DNA of 64,000 bases, taken from contig NZ_JHET01000003.1 of assembly GCF_000685355.1 (NCBI RefSeq), forward strand, positions 186,001-250,000, in the 5' to 3' direction. Position numbers and translations under genes: made by a program. This document shows positions 18,640-27,489 of this stretch, one piece after another (position 1 is the first letter of the stretch; each line of letters opens with the position of its first letter). Under the pieces are notes generated by a model, which was given only the letters and a program-made list of their open reading frames with translations, did no database searches and was not told where the DNA came from. This DNA is from Microbacterium sp. CH12i. GTDB taxonomy: Bacteria > Actinomycetota > Actinomycetes > Actinomycetales > Microbacteriaceae.

Positions 18640-19245
18640 TCAGGCGGCGCGTTCTTCCACGAGAACACGTGAATCGGCGACGCGCGGCTCCGTTACCCGG
18701 ATGCCGAGGCTCTCGGCCAGCGCGTCGACATCTGCGGCATTGGCCCGGCGGGCGGCATCGATGACGATCTGGGCGCAGGCGCGAGCGTCCGCCAGCGCAT
18801 CATGGTGCGAGAACTCCGCGAATCCGGCAGCCTCAGCCGCCTTCGGCAGGCGGTACGACTCGAGTTCGTACGTCTGTCGGGCAACCTGCAAGCTGCACAG
18901 CGAGCGGTACGGTGGGCACTCCGCGCCGGTAACTTCGGCAGCGGTGCGGAGAACCTTGAGGTCGAAACCCGCGTTGTGAGCGACGAGAACATCGGCGCCG
19001 GCGAAGCCGCACAGTCGGTCGAACTGTTCAGCCCAGGTGGCGGCATTCACGACATCCGTCGACCGGATGCCATGGATCTTGGTGTTCCACTCTTGGAACT
19101 CGTCGTGCCCTGCCGGCGGACGAATCAGCCAGCCAGCCGTGGCGACGACCTGGCCATCGCGGACGCGGACGAGTCCGACGGAACAAGCAGAGGCGGCGCT
19201 GGAGTTCGCCGTCTCGAAGTCGATTGCGGTGAAGTCCAAAGGCAC
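18640..19245 (-). CDS. DnaQ-like 3'-5' exonuclease (DEDDh)
   Basis: The 201-residue protein has the Exo I motif FTAIDFETANSS (Asp and Glu), Exo II near VLVAHNAGFDLKVL and Exo III FSHHDALADARACAQI with the catalytic His and Asp. It resembles the polymerase III epsilon-type exonucleases found as single-domain proteins in Actinobacteria. The substrate is unknown. The GTG start follows GAGAGGGTGG, a plausible ribosome binding site. Confidence 0.9.
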   Translation of the reverse strand: MPLDFTAIDFETANSSAASACSVGLVRVRDGQVVATAGWLIRPPAGHDEFQEWNTKIHGIRSTDVVNAATWAEQFDRLCGFAGADVLVAHNAGFDLKVLRTAAEVTGAECPPYRSLCSLQVARQTYELESYRLPKAAEAAGFAEFSHHDALADARACAQIVIDAARRANAADVDALAESLGIRVTEPRVADSRVLVEERAA

Positions 19246-19304
19246 GATTCCACCCTCTCCTCGGATAGGTCGGGTCTGTCGCAGGCTCGCCGTAGGCTGG
19301 CGTC

Positions 19305-20045
19305 ATGAGCGACGCAAAGGCGACTTCTTTCGGGGCTGCGGCCGACAGTTACGAGGCGGCACGGCCGGAATATCCCTTTGAAGCTGTCGCGTGGATGCTC
19401 GAGAAAATGCCGCACGCGTCACGTCGGATCGCCGACGTCGGCGCTGGCACGGGAAAGCTCACGCGCGTGCTTGCGGAGAGCCCGGATGCTGAGGTCATCG
19501 CGATCGATCCTGACCCGATGATGCTCGCTAAGTTGCGTGAAAGCGTTCCGGGCGTCCCCACATTCAACGGCACGGCCGAACAGCTGCCGCTTCCCGCTGG
19601 GAGTCTCGACGCGGTGGTCCTGGGGCAGGCTTGGCACTGGGTCGATCCGGTCCGAGCGTCCGCGGAGATCGGCCGGGTCGTGCGCGCCGGGGGAACGCTC
19701 GGTTTGATCTGGAACTCGCGCGATGCGCGCACGGAGTGGGTGCGTCGGCTCACCGAGATCATGCACGCGAGCGCCGCGGAAGAGATGTTGGCTGCGTCTG
19801 GACCCACGGTCTGTCACCCGTTCGGTGAGCTGGAAGAGCAGGAGTGGGAGTGGGTGCGTCCTATCACTCGTGCGCAGCTGCATCAGATGGCAGCGTCGCG
19901 CAGCTATGTCATCACAGCATCCGATGACGAGAAGGCGCGCATCCGCGCGGGCATGGACGCTCTGTTCGACGAGCTCGGTCTCGATGCCGGGGGCACGATT
20001 GACCTGCCGTACATAACGCGCGCCTTCCGCGCCGTGCGGGGCTGA
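19305..20045 (+). CDS. class I SAM-dependent methyltransferase
   Basis: This 246-residue protein has motif I IADVGAGTGKLT near residue 43, the acidic AIDPDPMML end of strand 2 and LDAVVLGQAWHWVD typical of the UbiE/COQ5-like family. The substrate cannot be inferred. The ATG lies six bases after TAGGCT (leaderless type). It precedes ychF with a 173-base gap. Confidence 0.88.
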   Translation: MSDAKATSFGAAADSYEAARPEYPFEAVAWMLEKMPHASRRIADVGAGTGKLTRVLAESPDAEVIAIDPDPMMLAKLRESVPGVPTFNGTAEQLPLPAGSLDAVVLGQAWHWVDPVRASAEIGRVVRAGGTLGLIWNSRDARTEWVRRLTEIMHASAAEEMLAASGPTVCHPFGELEEQEWEWVRPITRAQLHQMAASRSYVITASDDEKARIRAGMDALFDELGLDAGGTIDLPYITRAFRAVRG

Positions 20046-20218
20046 CGCGGCGACTACCGTACTCGGCGGTGGGGCATGTCCGAGAAGTTGCGGGTCCCGG
20101 ATGGCTGAGACCGCATCTTGTGGGACACGCCACGGGAGCGGGGACGCGCCCGGCATCGCCGGTCTGCTCGCGGCCAGCGCAATAGCACCCAGCATCCGCC
20201 CCGGTAGACTCTTACCCC

Positions 20219-21292
20219 GTGGCTCTAACTATCGGAATCGTCGGCCTGCCCAACGTCGGCAAGTCCACCCTCTTCAACGCACTCACCAAGAATGACGTGC
20301 TCGCAGCGAACTACCCGTTCGCGACGATCGAGCCGAACGTGGGTGTCGTCAACCTGCCTGACTCGCGACTGCGCGTGCTGGCGGACATCTTCGGCAGCGA
20401 GCGCATTCTGCCCGCCGCGGTGTCGTTCGTCGACATCGCCGGGATCGTGCGCGGTGCGAGTGAGGGCGAGGGGCTTGGCAATAAGTTCCTTGCGACCATC
20501 CGTGAAGCGGATGCCATCGCACAGGTCGTCCGTGGTTTCGACGACAGTGACGTCGTGCACGTCGACGGCGCCATCAACCCGAAGAATGACCTCGAGACGA
20601 TCAACGCCGAGCTGATGCTCGCCGATCTGCAGACCCTCGAGAAGGCGATCGTGCGTATCGAAAAGGAAGTGCGAGGCAAGAAGACCGAGCCGATCGTTCT
20701 AGAGACGGCGAAGCAGGCGCAGGATGCCCTCGAGCGCGGCATCTTGCTGTCAACGAGTGGCATCGACATCGCGCCGATCCGTGAGCTCGGACTGCTGACC
20801 GCCAAGCCCGTCATCTTTGTCTTCAACGTCGACGAGGGCGTGCTGACGGATGCTGCGCGCAAGGCGGCACTCGCCGAACTCGTCGCGCCGGCACATGCGA
20901 TCTTCCTCGACGCGAAGATCGAGTCAGAGCTCATCGATCTCGACCCCGAAGACGCTGCGGAGCTGCTCGCGTCGACCGGCCAGGACGAGTCGGGTCTCGA
21001 CCAGCTCGCTCGCATTGGTTTCGACACTCTGGGGCTGCAAACGTATCTGACTGCTGGTCCCAAGGAGGCTCGCGCCTGGACGATCCCGAAGGGTTCGAAG
21101 GCTCCGCAGGCGGCTGGCGTCATCCACACTGACTTTGAGAAGGGCTTCATCAAAGCTGAAGTCATCTCTTTCGAAGACCTCGTCGCGACCGGATCTGTCG
21201 CCGAAGCTCGCTCGAAGGGCAAGGCGCGGCTCGAGGGCAAGGAATATGTCATGCAGGATGGCGACGTGGTGGAGTTCCGCTTCAACGTGTAG
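20219..21292 (+). CDS. ychF: redox-regulated ATPase YchF (OLA1 family)
   Basis: YchF is a conserved P-loop NTPase that prefers ATP and associates with ribosomes. The 357-residue protein has G1 GLPNVGKSTLFNALT at the N-terminus, PFATIEPNVGVV, G3 DIAGIVRGASEGEGLGNKFL, a coiled-coil insert and a C-terminal TGS domain ending in DGDVVEFRFNV. The GTG start lies after TAGACT with eight intervening bases. Confidence 0.96.
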   Translation: MALTIGIVGLPNVGKSTLFNALTKNDVLAANYPFATIEPNVGVVNLPDSRLRVLADIFGSERILPAAVSFVDIAGIVRGASEGEGLGNKFLATIREADAIAQVVRGFDDSDVVHVDGAINPKNDLETINAELMLADLQTLEKAIVRIEKEVRGKKTEPIVLETAKQAQDALERGILLSTSGIDIAPIRELGLLTAKPVIFVFNVDEGVLTDAARKAALAELVAPAHAIFLDAKIESELIDLDPEDAAELLASTGQDESGLDQLARIGFDTLGLQTYLTAGPKEARAWTIPKGSKAPQAAGVIHTDFEKGFIKAEVISFEDLVATGSVAEARSKGKARLEGKEYVMQDGDVVEFRFNV

Positions 21293-21677
21293 TCGCTTGC
21301 CCTTCTCCGTGCTTCTTGTGATGCTCTCTTATCGCGCCGATTATCGGCGGCCCGGAAGCCATGGGTCAGAGGCGATGTTCGTGAGCTCGCTGTGGGTCCA
21401 AGGCGCGGCGGTTGGCGGAACACGTTCAGCCAGGACACGCCGGTGAGTTCCTGACTTTCGCGATGGATGTTGCGTCGCGCCGGATCGCTGTGATTCGGGA
21501 GACGTTCAAGGCTCGCGCACCGACCGTGAGCTGAGGCGTCATCACGACGAGCGCGCCGTTGGGGTGCGCGTTCCCAGCGTGGGTGGGGAGTGCTTCGATA
21601 TGCCGGCGGACCCGTTCTGGCCAGGATAGACTCCTGCCCAGCGCGGAATTTTTTGCACCCAGTTTGCCGTTGGCTTT
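21293..21677. other. non-coding stretch without a recognisable gene
   Basis: About 385 bases separate ychF from the promoter region of the next SDR gene. I find only short unconvincing readings and a five-pair CGCCG/CGGCG hairpin at 21335-21349 that might end ychF transcription. A degraded gene is possible but I cannot match one. Confidence 0.5.
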
Positions 21678-21701
21678 ACATATATGCAAATGCATACATG
21701 T
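21678..21701 (+). promoter_or_regulatory. palindromic operator with core TATGCA-AA-TGCATA
   Basis: The perfect core is extended by imperfectly paired flanks (ACAT...ATGT) to 24 bases. It lies directly upstream of the ribosome binding site of the SDR gene and is strikingly AT-rich for this genome. The shape fits a dimeric repressor of the TetR or GntR type; no such regulator gene is adjacent. Confidence 0.6.
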
Positions 21702-21717
21702 TGTAAAGGAGACTGAG

Positions 21718-22479
21718 ATGATCAAGTTCGACTTCAGCGGGAAAACCGTCGTTATCACGGGCGGTGCCACAGGAATCGGCCGTGCGACGGCCCGCGCATA
21801 TGCCGAAGCGGATGCGAATGTCGTTATCGGCGACGTGTCGTCGGCCGCAACCGAGACTGTCGAGCTCATCAACGCGGAGCACGCGGGTCGGGCAGTGTTC
21901 GTCAAGACGGACGTCACTGAGGAGGACGACGTCAAGAACCTCATCAAGACCGCAGTGGAGACCTTCGGCAGCCTCGACGTTGCATTTAACAACGCGGGCG
22001 TACTGCCGCCTGTCGCACCTCTCGTCGAGCAGACCGTCGAGACGTTCCGCAAGGTCATCGCCGTCGACCTCGTCGGCGTCTTTATCCCGCTGAAGTACGA
22101 AATCGCGTACATGAAGGAGCACGGCGGGGGAGCCATCGTGAACACCGCATCCGTCGCGGGGCTCATCGCTGATCCCGACATGGCACCATACGTCGCAGCC
22201 AAGCACGGTGTCGCAGGGCTCACTAAGGCAGCGGCCATCGATCACGGCAAGGATGGCATCCGTGTCAACGCGATCGCACCGGGGCTCGTCGACACGGCGA
22301 TGACCCAGGTCTGGAAGGAAGACCCGGCCAAGTGGGCCGAGGTGACCGGCGCGAACGCCCTCGGCCGCGCTGCGTCACCGGAGGAGATCGCCTCCACAGT
22401 GCTGTATCTCACGAGCCCTGAGGCGGGCTTTATCAGCGGTGGCGTCTACCCGATCGATGCTGGGACCACCGCCCACTGA
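21718..22479 (+). CDS. SDR family oxidoreductase
   Basis: The 253-residue classical SDR has the TGGATGIG cofactor motif near residue 14, the NNAG motif (VAFNNAGVL), catalytic Ser in NTASVAG, YVAAKHG in the active site, and a C-terminal FISGGVYPIDAGTTAH. The ATG at 21718 follows AAAGGAGACTGAG, a strong ribosome binding site. Expression is probably controlled at the palindrome upstream. The substrate is unknown. Confidence 0.88.
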   Translation: MIKFDFSGKTVVITGGATGIGRATARAYAEADANVVIGDVSSAATETVELINAEHAGRAVFVKTDVTEEDDVKNLIKTAVETFGSLDVAFNNAGVLPPVAPLVEQTVETFRKVIAVDLVGVFIPLKYEIAYMKEHGGGAIVNTASVAGLIADPDMAPYVAAKHGVAGLTKAAAIDHGKDGIRVNAIAPGLVDTAMTQVWKEDPAKWAEVTGANALGRAASPEEIASTVLYLTSPEAGFISGGVYPIDAGTTAH

Positions 22480-22572
22480 GCGCTACGGCTCTGCGCTCCA
22501 ACATGCTGGCGCACAGTTCCTCGTGAACTGGCGCGCCAGACGTTGGTCCGCTTCAACAACTAAGGATCAACG

Positions 22573-23037
22573 ATGACATCTCATGCCACCATCTCCGCCA
22601 TCCGCAGTGTCGGGGGGCTCACCATCGTCGCTGGCACGCTGTTCATCGCTGCGGGTGCAGGTGCCTGGTGCACCGTGACGAAGCAGTTGCGCGACGAGAA
22701 GATCACGGTGCCCGGCAATGCACCGATTCTCGCGGGCAAGCCGGTTCAAGACCCGGTGACTGCCTACGTCGAGGCGCTCGTCATCAAGAGCAACGCCGAG
22801 CGCGGCGCGGGCGGGCGTACCTTCGCCGATATCAGTGATGCGCTGCGCGTTATCGACGGAAGCAGCGACGAAGCGGCCGAACTGCGCAACCACAGCTCGG
22901 CGCTGTCGACCGCGGCATCGCTGCGCACCTCCCTGATGACCTCGGTACTTGCATACGGAGTCAGCGCCTTCGCTGCCGGGCTTGGCGCCTTCTTCGTGGT
23001 TGTCGGGGCGCGACTGCGGCGAGCCGACGGGCAGTAA
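22573..23037 (+). CDS. conserved two-helix membrane protein (often mislabelled LigA)
   Basis: The 154-residue protein has an N-terminal helix (about residues 13-33), an extracytoplasmic loop with DEKITVPGNAPILAGKPVQDPVTAYVEA, and a second helix near residues 122-145. The pattern recalls a family in Microbacteriaceae that databases sometimes name aromatic ring-opening dioxygenase LigA. Nothing here supports a dioxygenase. The role is unknown. Confidence 0.65.
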   Translation: MTSHATISAIRSVGGLTIVAGTLFIAAGAGAWCTVTKQLRDEKITVPGNAPILAGKPVQDPVTAYVEALVIKSNAERGAGGRTFADISDALRVIDGSSDEAAELRNHSSALSTAASLRTSLMTSVLAYGVSAFAAGLGAFFVVVGARLRRADGQ

Positions 23038-23126
23038 CGCCCGGGGCCTGCGACGGTATGGCACCGTCGATGCCGCCTCGCGGAGTGTCGAATGGCGTAT
23101 TCAATACCGGAACATGGTGAAGTCGC

Positions 23127-23612
23127 CTACTCAGTGAGCGCGGCGGCATAGTTGCGCATTGAACGCTGGTAGCGAGTCAACGTTTCTATCTGCGCTTCGA
23201 TGGCGACCCGGAGTGCTTCATCCTTGCGTCCGGCGCTATGGAGAGCCAGCGCCAACACGACGCGGGGTGCGGAACCCGTCGATTCATGCGTCGGCGCGGC
23301 TTGAAGTATGGCGATTGCCTCGTCGAGGCGGCCGAGATTGCGCAAGGTCGACCCGTACTGGACGGCGAGTTGCGCATGCCTGGCTGCGTCGAGGCCGAGT
23401 TCGAGAGAGCGCTCGTATTCTGCGCCGGCCTCAGCCTCGAATCCCATGGAGTCGTACATGCCCGCAAGTTCGAACGCCGCCCTACCGTCGGTTGCCGGGC
23501 ATACCGTGGACAACTCACGCATCGCGGCCACGCCGTCATCGCGATCGAACGAGTCGAAGCGTTCCCACAGGTCGGCGACGGAGGCCTCCCACTGTTCAAC
23601 TGCCGGTGTCAT
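23127..23612 (-). CDS. tetratricopeptide repeat protein
   Basis: The 161-residue protein shows TPR-like helical pairs, for example AAFELAGMYDSMGFEAEAGAEYERSLE and AVQYGSTLRNLGRLDEAIAILQ, over most of its length. It has no signal peptide or enzyme domain. Similar small TPR proteins are common in Actinobacteria, with no assigned function. Confidence 0.82.
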   Translation of the reverse strand: MTPAVEQWEASVADLWERFDSFDRDDGVAAMRELSTVCPATDGRAAFELAGMYDSMGFEAEAGAEYERSLELGLDAARHAQLAVQYGSTLRNLGRLDEAIAILQAAPTHESTGSAPRVVLALALHSAGRKDEALRVAIEAQIETLTRYQRSMRNYAAALTE

Positions 23613-23825
23613 GGCACCAACTCTGCCACGACGCGAATCGAACGGGCGACACTAGCGACAGACGACCCAGAGGTTGCTCCGCGCCGCATGAGCCGCCGCA
23701 TCCGCTGGATGCTCCTGGCAAAGCATTCCTCGGGAGAGTCTCCGGAGTATCGGCGTTGCCGCTCGCAGGATCAGAGGACCGAACGCGGAGCAGGGGCATC
23801 CGTTGCCCAACAGCTACCCTGGCAT

Positions 23826-24039
23826 GTCGAACTGACGCCCGCAGAACCTGGCTGCGTCTCTTTCCTAGTTCGAGCAACAGCAGATCCGCTCATCTGGCAG
23901 GTGAAGCGAAAGGTCCGTGGATCGCGCAGCGTTCGATGCGCACCAGGCGCGCGTTGCGGCGAGCGATTGGGGTCGCGCCACCGCAGGCATCAAGCGCGAC
24001 TACGTCATCTCAAACGACGCTCAGCGCCGCAGAGCCTGA
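23826..24039 (+). pseudogene. remnant of an antibiotic biosynthesis monooxygenase (ABM) family gene
   Basis: One frame reads VELTPAEPGCVSF followed by ADPLIWQV. After a frame change near 23900, another reads VDRAAFDAHQARVAA and WGRATAGIKRDYVI. Together these match the C-terminal two thirds of a small ABM-domain protein (ferredoxin-like fold). The N-terminal third is not recognisable. The remnant overlaps the 3' end of the arginase-family gene by 19 bases. Confidence 0.6.
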
Positions 24040-24833
24040 AACGTCTCGAGAATTAGCTCGACGCTGACCTGTGACGGCACCTCGGGAGCGCCGTACTCGA
24101 ATTCTGCGAGTTCTACCCCCTTGATACGGTCCACCGGGAGCGCTGCGAAGATGTCAGCGATCTGATGCGGTAGCAGCCCGCCAGGTACACGGTAGGCCGC
24201 GGGGATGTACCCCGGCTCGAGCACATCCCAGTCCACATGGATCCACACTTCACGGCCGGCTACAAGCTCCGCCACGCGCGCGGGGGTGCTTTCTTTCGGG
24301 GACAGCACGCGAACGCCGGCTCCTGCCAGTAGGCCAGCTTCAGTCGGGTCGATGTCGCGTCCGCCCACGACGATGACCTGCTCGGGGTTCAGACCTGCGC
24401 CGTGGCCGCTGTCCCACAACCCGCATGCGGCCGCGAGTACCATTCCGCCCAGATATCCGGAGTCGGTGCTCTCAGGTGTGTTGAAGTCTCCGTGGGCATC
24501 GATCCACAGCACGACCGCTCCGGGGTACCGGGCCGCGGCAGTCGGCAGCGTGCCCAAGCTCGCCGCGCAGGTGTTGGTCAGAAGAAGCGGTACTTGACCG
24601 GCGTCCAAAACAGCGGTGACGGCATCCTGCAGGCCCTCCAGCGTCTGCCGTGCGGCGGGAAGCGCGACGCTCCAGTCGTCCACCGCGCCTGGAGACGGCG
24701 TCCCGACGATGACCGGGGTGTGATCGAGGTAAGCACTCAGCGCCTCCCCGGCTGCCTGAGCGCCTCTCAACGCGCCATCCGTGCGATCCGCAACGCGGCC
24801 CTGCGAGATGATGATCTCGAAATCCTGTGTCAT
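24021..24833 (-). CDS. arginase/agmatinase family protein
   Basis: The 270-residue ureohydrolase-fold protein has the manganese motifs VVLWIDAHGDFNTPE and EVWIHVDWDVLEPGYIP. The first family motif GGDH is not obvious, so the exact reaction (arginase, agmatinase or formimidoylglutamase) is open. The ATG at 24833 follows GGAAGGAACGAAT, a good ribosome binding site; a much longer upstream reading is non-coding. It is one of the few intact genes in a degraded stretch. Confidence 0.85.
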   Translation of the reverse strand: MTQDFEIIISQGRVADRTDGALRGAQAAGEALSAYLDHTPVIVGTPSPGAVDDWSVALPAARQTLEGLQDAVTAVLDAGQVPLLLTNTCAASLGTLPTAAARYPGAVVLWIDAHGDFNTPESTDSGYLGGMVLAAACGLWDSGHGAGLNPEQVIVVGGRDIDPTEAGLLAGAGVRVLSPKESTPARVAELVAGREVWIHVDWDVLEPGYIPAAYRVPGGLLPHQIADIFAALPVDRIKGVELAEFEYGAPEVPSQVSVELILETFQALRR

Positions 24834-25008
24834 ATTCGTTCCTTCCGAGAGCTGCCGCCGATCAGCGGGCCACGGAGCATCCATCCTGGCGGCAGTGTCC
24901 GTCCACGGCTGCTCATTCGAAGCCTGTCGCTGCGGACCACCCCGGTGCATCGCACCCAATGTTTGCACAATTCGCATAAGCCGCCCCATCCGCTCAGAGA
25001 TTCGTCTG

Positions 25009-25101
25009 ATGGCTGCCGACTTCTTCGAACCCGATCTCGTTCCCGAGATGCTCGTCACCGACGTCGCCAAGAGCGTCGGTTCTGGTGCGGTCACCGCGAT
25101 C
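25009..25101 (+). pseudogene. 5' fragment of a VOC (glyoxalase/bleomycin resistance) family gene
   Basis: MAADFFEPDLVPEMLVTDVA is a typical opening of VOC proteins; in the next frame GFWCG would continue the first beta-alpha unit. The reading then breaks and runs into the toxin remnant. Only about 30 codons are left. Confidence 0.45.
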
Positions 25102-25359
25102 GTGAGGTTCGTCAGACTGGGACGAGTCGGCGTGGGAGGACTACAAGCACTGGCAGACGCTGACCGCCAGATCCTCAAACGAATCAACACACTAATCGAC
25201 GCTTGTCTGCGGGAGCCTTGTGCAGGCATCGGTAAACCCGAGCAGCTCAAGTACGGCGCGCATGGCGCTTGGTCGCGTCGCATCACCGAATAGCACCGAC
25301 TCGTATATATCGTCGACGGCGACGACCTGGTGATTCTGCAGGCTCGATACCACTACTGA
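25102..25359 (+). pseudogene. yoeB: decayed YoeB-family mRNA interferase toxin
   Basis: Reading through breaks gives WDESAWEDYKHWQT, ILKRINTLIDACLREPCAG, IGKPEQLKYGAHGAWSRRIT and HRLVYIVDGDDLVILQARYHY. These cover a whole YoeB toxin of about 84 residues, including the conserved C-terminal RYHY. It has frame changes near 25117 and 25157 and an in-frame TAG at 25291-25293 where the family has an acidic residue. No YefM antitoxin gene is visible upstream, which fits loss of the whole module. Confidence 0.75.
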
Positions 25360-25374
25360 GCAGCTGGGCGGCCG

Positions 25375-25725
25375 CTACGCCGCGCGGTCTAGGAGCGTCT
25401 TGATTATGCGCTCATCACCCTCGAACGCGGGGGGAGGCGTCCCGTCCGTCGGTGCCACCACGAACGCCGAGGCCATCCGGATCGGTCCACGCACCATCCA
25501 GCGCTTCGGTGCGAACGAAACCGGCGGGCCACGCGGCGAGTCCGATGGTTGCCCATGAACCTTGAGGGCCTTCATTGGCGCCGCAGAGCGCGATGACCAC
25601 ACGACCCGTCGCAGGTCGGTAATGCGCCAGAAATACCCTTCCATCGCGACACCGTGATGCGCTCGAGTGGGATTGCCGAACAGCGCATCAGCGCCCGTAG
25701 ATCGGTACCGCTTCAGGAATCCCAT
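25375..25725 (-). pseudogene. truncated, frameshifted gene of unknown function
   Basis: Two overlapping minus-strand frames make one plausible protein. MGFLKRYRSTGADALFGNPT to EGYFWRITDLR lies in one, VIALCGANEGPQGSWATIGL to GAWTDPDGLGVRGG in the other, and the reading returns to PAFEGDE in the first. The end (TLLDRAA) looks unnatural and the protein stops early. It may be a remnant of a tocopherol-cyclase-like actinobacterial protein, but I cannot confirm the family. Confidence 0.4.
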
Positions 25726-25851
25726 GCGGCGAGTAGACCACAGGCTATGACGTCTTGTCTCTGTGAGAGCGCACATCGTCCTGATCCCCGTAGCACCCCG
25801 CGTAAAGTTGGAGCACGAGAGATCGCCCGCGCAACGAGGAGAATCACGAGC

Positions 25852-26423
25852 ATGACCGACATCCAGATCTTCGACCCTGAGGGCCGGGCGATCCCGTATG
25901 CCGTCGAGGCCACGGCCCCGCCATCGTCTTGATTCCTGGGCAGGGACTCGACATCACCTACCTGGGGCTGCTCGCTCACTCCGTCGCCCAGGAAGACTTC
26001 CGCATCGTGCGGATCGGTTCGCGCTGGGCGGATACCGCGGCATCCCTGAACGATTTGGCACAGAATGTCGTTGACGTGATGGATCATCTTGCAGTGACGA
26101 ATGCGTGGGTAGGTGGGCATGCCTTCGGCGGGTCCGTCGCACGCACAGTCGCGCTCGATCATCACGATCGCGTCAACGGTGTGCTGCTTCTCGGCGTTGA
26201 AGAGTCAGCGCTTGTACCGGGTGCGCTCGCCGCCGGCATCCCGGTTCTGGTCATCCAGGGAACCCACGACGAGATCACGCCAGCCGTCAACGGCGAGAAG
26301 TTGCAGGCCGCGGCCCCTGGCCTGGTGAGCGTTGTCCCGATCGAAGGTGCTGGGCATATGTTCCCCGAAACGCACATGGGCGCGACCAGTTGGGCCATCG
26401 AGGATTACCTCGACTGGGACTAA
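25852..26423 (+). CDS. alpha/beta hydrolase (frameshifted in this sequence)
   Basis: MTDIQIFDPEGRAIPYAVE lies in one frame. AIVLIPGQGLDITYLGLLAH, the nucleophile-elbow region (WVGGHAFGGSVAR, with Ala where Ser is usual), VLVIQGTHDEITP and the catalytic His in EGAGHMFP lie in the next. One extra base near 25909 would join them into about 190 residues. The missing elbow serine (GHAFG rather than GHSxG) is notable and may mean a non-hydrolytic member. The protein is short for the family because the cap domain is reduced. Confidence 0.7.
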
Positions 26424-26426
26424 GCC

Positions 26427-26900
26427 TCATCCGCCCCACACCGCTCGTGCACCGGCTTCGCCGATCAGGATGACCATGACTGTGCTGCCCACTGCGACCA
26501 CCGTCGCGGCCACAGCGAAGACAACAACGGTTGCGCGGTCGCCCTTGGTCGCTTGGCGATTTGCAGGCCGTGGCCGGAACCTGAACCACGCCCACTGAGC
26601 AGCGGCAACGATGAACAACGCGATCGCCCAAGGCGGCAGCATCCGCCCCAGCATCTCGTGATGCTGGACCGACGGCAAAGCTCCGACCACTTCCTTGAGC
26701 GATTCACCGGCCGCGATGGTGATGGGAACGAGTGCCAGCACGACCAGCGAGGCGATCGGTGTCACGACGCCGAGACGTCGACGGGCGGCTGGGACGAAGG
26801 TGCCGAGCAGCAGAGCGCACGCGGTCAACGGCAGGAGCACGACAACGGCATGCACGATGAGTGGGTGCAGGGGGAGCCCTGAGATCTCCAGCAGGTCCAT
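26427..26900 (-). CDS. DUF2231-like integral membrane protein
   Basis: The 157-residue protein has four membrane segments. The first starts with GLPLHPLIVHAVVVLLPL, the His-containing motif of DUF2231, and a second conserved His lies in VQHHEMLG. These histidines suggest haem or metal binding, but that is unproven. The gene is divergent from the ECF sigma gene and probably belongs to the same stress/redox module. Confidence 0.75.
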   Translation of the reverse strand: MDLLEISGLPLHPLIVHAVVVLLPLTACALLLGTFVPAARRRLGVVTPIASLVVLALVPITIAAGESLKEVVGALPSVQHHEMLGRMLPPWAIALFIVAAAQWAWFRFRPRPANRQATKGDRATVVVFAVAATVVAVGSTVMVILIGEAGARAVWGG

Positions 26901-26982
26901 ACTCAGAACACGAGGCGGCACGCAAATCGGTTCAGATGAACCTGACGCGTCCCGGTCTCGTGTCTCCTGAGGGAGGTTAAGG

Positions 26983-27489
26983 ATGCCGAGCGACGACGCG
27001 GCGCGACTGGGCGCGCTCTATGACGCGCACGCGGCCCCGATCTGGCGCTACGTCGTGCATCTCACCGGAAATCATGCCGCAGCCGACGACGTCGTGCAGG
27101 AGACGCTCCTGCGCGCGTGGCGCACGCCTCGGATCCTCGCCGAAGATCCGGACACTACTCGGTCGTGGATGTACACCGTCGCGCGCCACCTGGTCATCGA
27201 CGAGGTACGCAGTGCGCACCATCGCCGGGAAATCGCGATGCCGGAGCCTCCCGAGTCGGCCGTGCGTGACGCCACCGACGCTATCTTCGACGCCATCCTC
27301 ATCGAGGAGGCGCTGACCACTCTCACCGACGCTCATCGCACCGTCGTTGTCCGCGCCTACTATGGCGGGCTGACCGTCGCCGAGATCGCGGAGGACCTCG
27401 CTGTCGCCGAAGGCACGGTCAAGTCCCGTCTGCACTACGGTCTTCGAGCCCTGCGCCTGGCACTGCAGGAGAAAGGAGTGACGCGATGA
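26983..27489 (+). CDS. ECF sigma factor (SigL/SigK-like)
   Basis: The 168-residue sigma factor has only regions 2 and 4. Region 2 is LYDAHAAPIWRYVVHLTGNHAAADDVVQETLLRAWR, and region 4 is the helix-turn-helix GLTVAEIAEDLAVAEGTVKSRLHYGLRALR. The gene overlaps the anti-sigma gene as ATGA, so the pair is translationally coupled. Its composition with a lipoprotein and a DUF2231 protein resembles the SigL-RslA and SigK-RskA modules of mycobacteria. Confidence 0.9.
   Translation: MPSDDAARLGALYDAHAAPIWRYVVHLTGNHAAADDVVQETLLRAWRTPRILAEDPDTTRSWMYTVARHLVIDEVRSAHHRREIAMPEPPESAVRDATDAIFDAILIEEALTTLTDAHRTVVVRAYYGGLTVAEIAEDLAVAEGTVKSRLHYGLRALRLALQEKGVTR

Noticed and set aside
17753-18979. A 408-codon plus-strand open reading
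   Set aside because: It runs antisense through rmuC, the ankyrin gene and the exonuclease gene, all of which have recognisable motifs.
22573-23037. Aromatic ring-opening dioxygenase LigA
   Set aside because: That label is used for similar proteins, but this one is a two-helix membrane protein with no dioxygenase features.
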